NCBI RefSeq assembly: GCF_014926585.1
Contig: NZ_CP045422.1
Coordinates: 1,156,501-1,220,500 of the forward strand
Length of the DNA stretch: 64,000 bases
From: Devosia beringensis
GTDB taxonomy: Bacteria > Pseudomonadota > Alphaproteobacteria > Rhizobiales > Devosiaceae
Direction of reading: 5' to 3'
Part shown: piece by piece, positions 60,513 to 64,000 of the stretch
How positions within the stretch are numbered: position 1 is the first letter of the stretch
Layout of the letters: each line of letters starts with the position of its first letter
Notes under the pieces: generated by a model
Database searches by the model: none
Seen by the model: only the letters and a program-made list of their open reading frames with translations
What the model was told of the DNA's origin: nothing
Translations under genes and position numbers: made by a program

Positions 60513-61626
60513 GGTCATGACCATTGTCGGGACGCGGCCCGAACTAATCAAGATGTCCCGCGTCATCGCCGCTCTCGACGAGCATACCGACCACGTCCTG
60601 GTCCATAGCGGCCAAAATTACGACTACGAGCTTAACCAGATTTTCTTCGACGATCTCGGCATTCGAAAGCCCGACCACTTCCTCGACGCGGCCGGCGGTA
60701 ACGCGGCGTCGACCATCGCTCGTGTCATCGAGCGCTCCGACGAGTTGATGGGCCGGGTCGAGCCGGAAGCCGTGATGCTTTATGGCGACACCAATTCCTG
60801 CCTCTCCGTCATTTCCGCCAAACGACGCAAGATCCCGGTATTTCACATGGAGGCTGGCAATCGCTGTTTCGACCAGCGTGTCCCTGAGGAGCTTAATCGT
60901 AAGGTTCTCGATCATCTCAGCGACATCAATATGGTGCTGACGGAACATGCACGACGCTACCTGATCGCCGAGGGCCTGCGACCGGAGACGATCATCAAGA
61001 CGGGCTCGCACATGGACGAAGTTCTAACCTTCTATCGCGGGCGCATCGACGCGTCCGACGCCTTGGCGAGGCTCGATCTCGAGCAGAAACGCTATTTCGT
61101 CGTCAGCATGCATCGGGAAGAAAATGTCGACGACCCTGCGCGACTGAGCCAGATATTGGACACGCTCAACGGGCTGGCGCAAGGCTACCAGATGCCCGTG
61201 ATCGTTTCGGTTCATCCGCGCACGCGCAACCGTATCGAGGCCATAGGCAACCTCGCATTGGACGAGCGCATTCGCTTCCTCAAGCCGTTCGGCTTCACCG
61301 ACTATATCCAGCTGCAGCGCAACGCATTCTGCACGATCTCCGACAGCGGCACGATAACCGAGGAAAGCGCTTTGCTCGGTTTTCCAGCAGTCACCATCAG
61401 GCCAGCCCATGAACGGCCCGAAGGCATGGACGCCGGTGTACTGATCATGAGTGGGGCCAGTAGAGATCGCGTCATTGAAGCCGTTCGGGTGGTTACCAGC
61501 GGCTCTGCCGGACCGGTGCGCCCTGTTGACGATTACATGAACCCCGCAGTGTCCCAACAAGTGTTGCGGGTCGTTCTGAGCTATATCGACTATGTGAATC
61601 GAACGGTCTGGTCAAAGTCTCCCTAA
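60505..61626 (+). CDS. UDP-N-acetyl-L-deoxyhexosamine 2-epimerase, FnlC/WbjD/CapG family
   Basis: A 373-residue enzyme with a GTG start at 60505 overlapping the previous gene (an ATG lies 12 bases on). It has the WecB fold but the FnlC subgroup's sequence: TIVGTRPELIKMSRVIAAL, HSGQNYDYELNQIFFDDLGIRKPDHFL, YGDTNSCLSVISAKRRKIPVFHMEAGNRCFDQRVPEE and SDSGTITEESALLGFPAVTIRPAHERPEGMD. It inverts C2 of UDP-L-RhaNAc/L-PneNAc-type intermediates, the last step of the pathway. It is a different paralogue from the WecB at 33017. It converges with the WbpM-type gene. Confidence 0.92.
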   Translation: MRKVMTIVGTRPELIKMSRVIAALDEHTDHVLVHSGQNYDYELNQIFFDDLGIRKPDHFLDAAGGNAASTIARVIERSDELMGRVEPEAVMLYGDTNSCLSVISAKRRKIPVFHMEAGNRCFDQRVPEELNRKVLDHLSDINMVLTEHARRYLIAEGLRPETIIKTGSHMDEVLTFYRGRIDASDALARLDLEQKRYFVVSMHREENVDDPARLSQILDTLNGLAQGYQMPVIVSVHPRTRNRIEAIGNLALDERIRFLKPFGFTDYIQLQRNAFCTISDSGTITEESALLGFPAVTIRPAHERPEGMDAGVLIMSGASRDRVIEAVRVVTSGSAGPVRPVDDYMNPAVSQQVLRVVLSYIDYVNRTVWSKSP

Positions 61627-61640
61627 GTCCAGCCGGCGAT

Positions 61641-63521
61641 TTACCTTATGGCTTCGAACAGGACCTTGCGGGCCTCGGTCTCGTCCTCGCTCTGCAGGGT
61701 GGCCAGCAGACGGGGCATCAGGCGATCCAGATCAGAATGGTCGCTCTGAGCAGCTCGCAGAATCTTTGGGTGCCGCGTCTGCAGCACGTTGGTCCCGTCG
61801 TAAAATAGTTCCTCGTAGAGCTTCTCCCCCGGCCGCTTGCCGGTTACCACGATTTCGATATCGCCATCCGGATTGGCCGCATCCTTGAGCTTGAAGCCTG
61901 CCAGGCGGATCATGTTCTCCGCCAAATCCTTGATCAGGACCGGCATCCCCATCTCCAAGAGAAAAACGTCGGCGCCTTCGGAAAGTTGACCTGCCTGGAC
62001 GATGAGCTCCGCTGCTTCATGGATCGACATGAAGTACCGCGTCATGGTCGGATCTGTCAGGGTCAACGGGCCACGATGGGCGATCTGCTCTTTGAACAAA
62101 GGGACCACCGAACCATTCGATCCCAGCACATTGCCGAAGCGCACCGCGGAAAACCGCTGTGCGGATTGCCGCTCGGTCGCCATTGCCGACATCTGGTGAA
62201 CGATCAGCTCAGCCCAGCGCTTGGTCGCACCCATGACGTTGGTCGGCCGGACTGCCTTGTCCGACGAGATCAGGACGAAGTTCTCGACGCCCTGTTCCAG
62301 CGCGACGCTCGCGACGTTCTGCGTGCCGAGCACATTGTTGCGGATCCCCTCGAGCGAATTGGCCTCCACCAGCGGCACGTGCTTGTACGCGGCGGCGTGA
62401 AACACCACCTGCACCGAGAACTTCTCCATCGCCCGCTCCAACGATCGCCGGTCGGTGATTGAACCAAGGATGGAAGCCACCGACAGTCCGCTTACGCCAG
62501 CGAGTTCGCGGTCGATATTGTAAAGCGCAAACTCATTGCTTTCGAACAGCACGAGCCGCTGCGGATGCCATTTGGAGATAAGCCGGCACAACTCCGAGCC
62601 GATGGAACCACCGGCACCCGTAACCATTATCGAACGTCCTTCGATCATGCTCCGCACGAGGTCCAGGTCGGGCGGCACGGAAGAGCGCCCGAGCAGTTCG
62701 TCGATCTCGATCTCGCGAATTTGGCTGACCAGATACTTGCCGCTGACCAGCTCGGAAATCGGCGGCAGTGTCCGCAGCTTCACGCCATGGCCTGCAACCA
62801 TGGCAATGATCTCCTTTTTGCGCTCGGGACTCAAAGTGGGGATGGAGAGAATGACCTCTTCGACGCCATACTGGTCAACCAACCACTCGAAGTGGGTCGG
62901 CGAAAACACGCGCACTCCTGCCACGTCCCGCCCGTGCAAGCCTGGATTATCGTCGATGAAGCCAACAATTCTCTCGCCGGGATGCCGACGGAGTGCATCG
63001 ACCAGTTGGGCGCCCGATTGGCCGGCGCCGTAGACCAGCAATTGTCGATTCTTCGCCAAGACGGGCCCTGCTGACCACAACAGTTTCTTGACCACAAGAC
63101 GGCTGCTACCGATGATCAGCGTGGCAATGGCCCAGTACAGGATCGGCACCGAACGCGGGATGGTCATGTAGCCGGTCATGGCCGAGAGGAACATCAGAAA
63201 CAGCCAGGACAGGACGGCCAGCGTCGTCGCCTGAAGAATAGTCCAGAGCGCACGCTCTGGCAGGTAGCGGATGACGGCCCGGTAGAGGCCCAGGCGCACG
63301 AAGATGGGCACCGCGACCAATGGCGCCAGAGCGATGACGAAGAACTGCGACCCTCTGTCTGGCGGCGCCCAGGCGCCGAAACGCAGCGAGAAGCTGGCCC
63401 ATAAGGCGAATGACAAAGCCACCACGTCGAAGGTGATGATGATCACGCGCTTCCAGATGCGAGGGAGATTTCCGATCCGGTTGACCAGAGTTGTACCCAT
63501 AGAGAGATGACGTCTTGGCAT
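61641..63521 (-). CDS. Membrane-bound UDP-sugar 4,6-dehydratase, WbpM/CapD family
   Basis: A 626-residue protein starting at 63521 behind GGAGG. Four to five membrane helices occupy residues 25-145, a first Rossmann domain (LLVYGAGQSGAQLVDAL, about 160-270) follows, then the SDR domain with VTGAGGSIGSELCRLI (301-308 core) and the MxxxK-type catalytic pair in RPTNVMGATKR (Met430, Lys434), as in WbpM. It converts UDP-GlcNAc to UDP-4-keto-6-deoxy-GlcNAc, the precursor of D-QuiNAc or D-FucNAc. It is on the opposite strand, convergent with the long operon and divergent from an SDR gene that could be the C4 reductase. Confidence 0.93.
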   Translation of the reverse strand: MPRRHLSMGTTLVNRIGNLPRIWKRVIIITFDVVALSFALWASFSLRFGAWAPPDRGSQFFVIALAPLVAVPIFVRLGLYRAVIRYLPERALWTILQATTLAVLSWLFLMFLSAMTGYMTIPRSVPILYWAIATLIIGSSRLVVKKLLWSAGPVLAKNRQLLVYGAGQSGAQLVDALRRHPGERIVGFIDDNPGLHGRDVAGVRVFSPTHFEWLVDQYGVEEVILSIPTLSPERKKEIIAMVAGHGVKLRTLPPISELVSGKYLVSQIREIEIDELLGRSSVPPDLDLVRSMIEGRSIMVTGAGGSIGSELCRLISKWHPQRLVLFESNEFALYNIDRELAGVSGLSVASILGSITDRRSLERAMEKFSVQVVFHAAAYKHVPLVEANSLEGIRNNVLGTQNVASVALEQGVENFVLISSDKAVRPTNVMGATKRWAELIVHQMSAMATERQSAQRFSAVRFGNVLGSNGSVVPLFKEQIAHRGPLTLTDPTMTRYFMSIHEAAELIVQAGQLSEGADVFLLEMGMPVLIKDLAENMIRLAGFKLKDAANPDGDIEIVVTGKRPGEKLYEELFYDGTNVLQTRHPKILRAAQSDHSDLDRLMPRLLATLQSEDETEARKVLFEAIR

Positions 63522-63749
63522 TGTGCCTGCCTCCGGCGGCGCAAGGTTTGGGGATCGGTGCTCCCAAAATGCGAATATCTCAGCAACTCCCCAGCCTCCT
63601 AATCAATTACGCCAACCATGCCAATGGTGTCGCCCTATTCTCCCACCAACAATCGCTCCGGAGGCGCCCCGAGCAGGCTTTGGCACTAGCATTGCACCGC
63701 TATCTCTGATTGATCTGTCCGCGCCCGCCCGAGCTGCAGGAGGATCGGC
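63522..63749. other. Divergent intergenic region
   Basis: About 228 bases between the WbpM-type gene and the partial SDR gene, with the ribosome sites of both at its edges. Promoters for both must be here. A TTGGCA with a TATCTC about 15 bases later (near 63678) is suggestive for the plus strand but poorly spaced. Nothing else is clear. Confidence 0.4.
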
Positions 63750-64000
63750 ATGAAGATCGTCATAACTGGAGCCTCCGGCTTCGTCGGTTCCATGCTGGTT
63801 CCGCTACTGGCCGCCGGAGGGACGGAACTGGTCCTTGCCGGGCGGTCACCGGAGCGGCTGAAAAGCTCATATCCTGGCCATATCTGCGTTTCTTACGAGA
63901 GTCTGCCGGCCCATTGCTACAATGCCGACCTTTTGATCAATTTGGCAGTGATGAATTCTGACCAGGCAGGAGAGTTCGCCGATTTCGAGGCCGTCAACGT
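63750..64000 (+). CDS. NAD-dependent epimerase/reductase, N-terminal part
   Basis: The ATG at 63750 has AGGAGG at good spacing and opens a frame running off the right edge. Only 83 residues are seen, beginning MKIVITGASGFVGSMLVPLL, the glycine-rich NAD(P) motif of an extended SDR, then LAVMNSDQAGEF. Divergent pairing with a WbpM-type dehydratase suggests a WreQ/WbpV-like C4 reductase producing UDP-D-QuiNAc, as in rhizobial O-antigens. The catalytic YxxxK lies outside the window, so this is only a plausible role. Confidence 0.75.
   Translation, partial: MKIVITGASGFVGSMLVPLLAAGGTELVLAGRSPERLKSSYPGHICVSYESLPAHCYNADLLINLAVMNSDQAGEFADFEAVN

Overview
The window reads as a high-GC alphaproteobacterial chromosome, most likely of the order Hyphomicrobiales. 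A Devosia-like or rhizobial organism is my guess from the density of sugar and amino-acid ABC transporters, the ExbB with a cleavable leader, and the style of the polysaccharide genes; no rRNA or other taxonomic marker is present, so this is inference. I see no tRNA, rRNA, CRISPR array, complete insertion sequence or origin.

Layout, left to right. (1) 1-2390: the end of an enolase-superfamily dehydratase, a proline-racemase-family enzyme and a convergent ornithine-cyclodeaminase-family reductase, together a probable hydroxyproline catabolic set. (2) 2457-6815: an RND efflux operon (DUF2892 membrane protein, adaptor, pump). (3) 7046-12967: a CUT2-type sugar ABC transporter, a GntR regulator with two DNA-binding domains and a zinc polyol dehydrogenase, tied together by a shared 12-bp motif. 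(4) 12983-18156: a CUT1-type sugar ABC transporter and a divergent GntR/FCD regulator. (5) 18168-28490: a ten-gene, single-strand iron-siderophore uptake block (AraC regulator, TonB-dependent receptor, ExbB, ExbD, TonB, binding protein, two FecCD permeases, ATPase, ferric-siderophore reductase). (6) 28540-29695: a divergent TetR/RidA-like pair with twin operators.

(7) From 29927 the character changes. A tyrosine recombinase, a frameshifted acyltransferase and a more A/T-rich stretch introduce a polysaccharide cluster that runs off the right edge. From 33017 to 61626 the genes lie on the plus strand, mostly with 1-14 base overlaps and often GTG or TTG starts, so they form long translationally coupled operons. 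Recognisable precursor modules are: WecB-WecC (UDP-ManNAcA); a 3-dehydrogenase, aminotransferase and acetyltransferase (2,3-diamino sugar); an SDR, aminotransferase and formyltransferase (N-formylated amino sugar); HisH-like, HisF-like and WbpG-like proteins (amidination of a sugar); WbuB plus an RmlD-like reductase, a FnlA-like dehydratase and a FnlC-like epimerase (an N-acetyl-L-6-deoxyhexosamine); and a WbpM-type dehydratase with a divergent SDR (probably D-QuiNAc). Assembly genes are four glycosyltransferases, a Wzx flippase and two Wzy/ligase-like membrane proteins. Less conventional members are a bi-domain oxidoreductase, a CapK/PaaK-like adenylate-forming enzyme and a heparinase II/III-type lyase. 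No initiating glycosyltransferase, Wzz or export gene is in view, so the cluster must continue outside.

The most interesting material is in this cluster: the sugar-amidination module beside a formyltransferase that has lost its conserved Asn, the unassigned trio of bi-domain oxidoreductase, CapK-like protein and lyase, and the integrase at its border.
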